A stretch of DNA of 39,468 nt, taken from NCBI GenBank assembly GCA_017454855.1, contig JAFTCE010000034.1, forward strand, positions 1 through 39,468, written 5' to 3'. Positions within the stretch are counted from its first letter, which is position 1; each line of letters begins with the position of its first letter. The DNA is from Desulfovibrio sp. GTDB lineage: Bacteria > Desulfobacterota > Desulfovibrionia > Desulfovibrionales > Desulfovibrionaceae. Positions 37,245 to 39,468 of this stretch are shown here, piece by piece. The translations under genes were made by a program, and so were the position numbers. Below the pieces are notes generated by a model. That model was not told the origin of the DNA. It saw nothing but the letters and a program-made list of their open reading frames with translations, and ran no database searches.

Positions 37245-38740
37245 GGGGTGGAGTCCTGTGGCTGTCGTTCAATCAATGTAGCATTGAGATAATATTCTAT
37301 TTCTTCTTGTGACAGATTGGGATGCTCAAGCGCCCATTGTCCCAGTTTCGTCAGAATGCTGGCCGATGGGTAGGGGAGGGAGCGCAAATCCGTAGCGTTG
37401 ACTTGCGTATGACCGTTGAAACAGCGGAAAAACGCATCTACGAAAGGAGTGTTTAAATACAGCATGAGACCGTGAGCCAAGTCTCGTGGCAAGCTGCGTT
37501 TGCAGCGGTGGAAGACGTTCAAGTGGTTTTCAAAGGCCAGATAATCTTGGCCTGGAAAACTCTCCGGCTGGACATGATAGGCTGTCACCCGACGTTTTTC
37601 TTCTTTGGAGGACAAACGTCGGACAATGACATAGTGGCCGTTGGGATAAAGCCATTTCCTGGTTTCCGGGCAGAAGGCCAGGGCATTGGGTTTTTTGAAC
37701 GGATGCCTAGGCCATTGCGTACTTCCGTTGAAATGTCCGGGGTAGAGGAGAGGTACGTCGCCAGGCAGCGGCATGGGATGCAAGTATTCCTTGAGGCGAA
37801 AATCTACGACAGGGCCGGTGGAAACATCTAGGCCCAAGGAAGTCAAAGAACGATTCGCCGCTAGGGGGATCTTCTCCATGTCTTGATTGTGGGGTATGAA
37901 GAAGAATTTTTCCGAATCTTCTGGCCGGACAATATCCCCAAAGGGGTGTTTCGTCTCATGGTAGTCGTCCATAGCGCTATTTTCGGAACATGAAATAATG
38001 ACCTCTGCCTGTTTTGCATCGCGTTCCAGGGTCAGGAGGATATTTTCTTGCAAGACCTTGTCGGCTTTGAAGGCTTCCGTTCTGGACGTAAACAGATGGA
38101 TGCTCCGGATGGCAGCATGCTGCAGAACAAAATATCGGAATGGCCTGTAATACGGCCCATTGCAAAAGCTGCGAGGGATGATGGCCATCAGTGTTCCGCC
38201 AGGTTGCAGCAGGGCTAGGGAGAGGGCTACGAAGGCCGTATACAGATTGACGGTTTCAATCCCCACATCGTGCAAAAGGGCGCGATGTGTAGAATCGCTG
38301 CGGATTTTTTTATACGGCGGATTCAGTATGGCGTGGGTAAAGGGACGCTGCTTGCGTGCCACGAGTTCTGTGGCATAGGCTATGAAATCGGCCTGCTGCA
38401 CATGGCACTGAACGAGCAGGGTTCCGATGGCCTTGGTAGCATTCCTGTGCAGCTCCTGGAGCAAGTTGGCATCATACTCAACGAGAGAAACTTCCCCTTG
38501 GGGACAGGCATCTTTCCTCTGGCGTAGGGCATCCAGAAAGGCGCAGGTCAGACTTCCCCTGCCTGCCCCGGCATCTAGGAGATGAAAGGTGGAGAAATTT
38601 TGCGGAAAAAGGGACGCCATGAAGGCCGCAATGGGGTGCGGCGTCATGTACTGCCCGAGAGCAGCCTTGCCCGCAGGCTGGGCCTTTGTGCCGGAAGCCG
38701 TAAAGGGCGTGAGCAGAGACGGGGCTTGCACGCAGCGCAT
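37241..38740 (-). CDS. N6-adenine DNA methyltransferase, Eco57I/BsuBI-like type
   Basis: A 499-residue gamma-type N6-adenine methyltransferase: motif X GQYMTPHPIAAFMA (about 29-42), SAM motif I LLDAGAGRGSLTCAFLD, acidic VEYDANLLQEL, and catalytic motif IV NPPY (140-143) in THAILNPPYKKI, followed by a long target-recognition C-terminal half (KYLYPNG-like KWLYPNGHYVIVRR and DYLAFENHLNVFH). Such enzymes are the modification half of type II restriction systems. No restriction enzyme is recognisable here. Starts: ATG 38740 or TTG 38770, neither with a good ribosome binding site; the ATG is preferred. It ends in an ATGA overlap with the hydrogenase protease. Confidence 0.85.
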   Translation of the reverse strand: MRCVQAPSLLTPFTASGTKAQPAGKAALGQYMTPHPIAAFMASLFPQNFSTFHLLDAGAGRGSLTCAFLDALRQRKDACPQGEVSLVEYDANLLQELHRNATKAIGTLLVQCHVQQADFIAYATELVARKQRPFTHAILNPPYKKIRSDSTHRALLHDVGIETVNLYTAFVALSLALLQPGGTLMAIIPRSFCNGPYYRPFRYFVLQHAAIRSIHLFTSRTEAFKADKVLQENILLTLERDAKQAEVIISCSENSAMDDYHETKHPFGDIVRPEDSEKFFFIPHNQDMEKIPLAANRSLTSLGLDVSTGPVVDFRLKEYLHPMPLPGDVPLLYPGHFNGSTQWPRHPFKKPNALAFCPETRKWLYPNGHYVIVRRLSSKEEKRRVTAYHVQPESFPGQDYLAFENHLNVFHRCKRSLPRDLAHGLMLYLNTPFVDAFFRCFNGHTQVNATDLRSLPYPSASILTKLGQWALEHPNLSQEEIEYYLNATLIERQPQDSTP

Positions 38741-38753
38741 GGCTAGGTTCAGG

Positions 38754-39467
38754 TCAGGCAAAGACAGCAAATTGCATATTGGTCATGATTAAATCGTTTT
38801 CGGATTTGTTCTCCGTGCATTCCTTTTCCCCTGTCATGACCGTTTCCAATGTCTTATGGAGCAGTGCAAGGCTCATGGTCTTTTTTTCGTCATTTTCCTT
38901 CTTTGCCTTGGCAAGCATAGTGTCAAGTCTGTCGAGAAGTTGTCCATCGTCCATTTTCTTCGTGTCACCGAAATAGTCTTCTTGGTACAGCGGCTTCTTA
39001 CCGTGAAGTCGATCCAGGATTTCCTCATGGCTCTCCCTGGCGTCTTCGCGCTGCATCTTCGAGAGTTCCGTGGGACGACCGTGGATCCCCTGTCGTATGT
39101 CGTCGATCTCTTGCAGAACCTTCTTGGCGTTGGGATTGCAAATGGCGACAAAGGAACTGACAGCGGAATAGGCGTTGGAAGCGGCGAAGGTCGCCAGACC
39201 GACAGCCGCCGCAATGCCGAGCGGCGGCAAGATGACTGCGGCCGCAATGGCGATACCCGTCAAGGCGAGGGATACGGCCATCTTGACGCCGCTCCAGGAG
39301 AAGAGCCGTTTGAAGAACGAGGATTTTTTCTTGTCTCCATCAATTTCTGGGGTATCCTTGCAGTATTTCGCAATCAGATCCTCGTCTGCTTTTTTCCGTA
39401 TCTCGTGCAGTTCCTCGAAGGTCATCTTGGCATCTATTGTTCCCGAGTTGGCCACATCCCTGGCCGT
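38754..39467 (-). CDS. Two-helix membrane protein of unknown function, 5' end possibly outside window
   Basis: The frame is open to the right edge; the first possible start is GTG 39455 (233 aa) without a good ribosome binding site, so the true start may lie outside. The N-terminal 55 residues are charged, then a long Ala/Gly/Ile-rich hydrophobic block (GVKMAVSLALTGIAIAAAVI, then PPLGIAAAVGLATFAASNAY) forms a likely transmembrane hairpin, and the C-terminal 125 residues are charged and helical (EILDRLHGKKPLYQEDYF, LLDRLDTMLAKAKKEND). No family is recognised. It resembles in outline membrane-inserting effectors or small membrane-acting toxins, but this is only shape. It ends 13 nt before the methyltransferase ATG. 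Confidence 0.6.
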   Translation of the reverse strand, partial: TARDVANSGTIDAKMTFEELHEIRKKADEDLIAKYCKDTPEIDGDKKKSSFFKRLFSWSGVKMAVSLALTGIAIAAAVILPPLGIAAAVGLATFAASNAYSAVSSFVAICNPNAKKVLQEIDDIRQGIHGRPTELSKMQREDARESHEEILDRLHGKKPLYQEDYFGDTKKMDDGQLLDRLDTMLAKAKKENDEKKTMSLALLHKTLETVMTGEKECTENKSENDLIMTNMQFAVFA

Positions 39468-39468
39468 G

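Overview
The window looks like a chromosomal segment of a Desulfovibrio-like bacterium (Desulfovibrionaceae, formerly Deltaproteobacteria). This rests on recognition of the gene products rather than on a search: a SecA and r-proteins of deltaproteobacterial type (L24 with a C-terminal zinc ribbon, zinc-binding S14, S4 and L36), a [NiFe]-type hydrogenase maturation protease, a YcaO-TPR protein and a CgeB-like glycosyltransferase. Base composition is moderately GC-rich. No rRNA, tRNA, CRISPR array or intact insertion sequence was seen.

Layout. (1) 1-515: left edge, with the end of a phage antirepressor (Bro-N) gene, probably a prophage remnant. (2) 516-5733, minus strand: a SAM methyltransferase, a YcaO-TPR protein (ATGA overlap) and secA, whose only start candidate matching both the family N-terminus and a Shine-Dalgarno is CTG. 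(3) 5927-9057: prmA with a small membrane protein on plus; a short lipoprotein and a glycosyltransferase on minus. (4) 9190-11474, plus: promoter, DUF47 regulator and Pit phosphate transporter (overlapping), then an AT-richer hexapeptide acyltransferase. (5) 11590-14391, minus: greA, an AI-2E family permease and a D,D-carboxypeptidase; greA has a terminator-like hairpin in its leader. (6) 14392-29940: promoter, ~490-nt structured leader and a merged S10/spc/alpha ribosomal cluster of 29 genes, rpsJ to rplQ, including secY, map and rpoA. A second promoter, matching the sigma70 consensus exactly, precedes rpmJ, and a strong terminator closes the cluster. (7) 29970-31301, minus: an HD-domain protein of the CCA/poly(A) polymerase family with an eroded nucleotidyltransferase head. 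(8) 31511-36689, plus: a 45-codon membrane peptide gene and a complete branched-chain amino acid ABC transporter (livK, H, M, G, F). (9) 36756 to the right edge, minus: a two-helix membrane protein open at the edge, an N6-adenine DNA methyltransferase and, overlapping it by ATGA, a hydrogenase maturation protease.

The ribosomal cluster, secY, map, secA, prmA and rpoA form the gene-expression and secretion core. The best candidates for unfamiliar biology are the coupled methyltransferase/YcaO-TPR pair beside prmA and secA, the CTG start of secA, the long S10 leader and the uORF-bearing alpha-operon leader, the greA leader hairpin, and the coupling of a DNA methyltransferase to a hydrogenase protease. 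No complete new defence or mobile system can be shown from this window alone.
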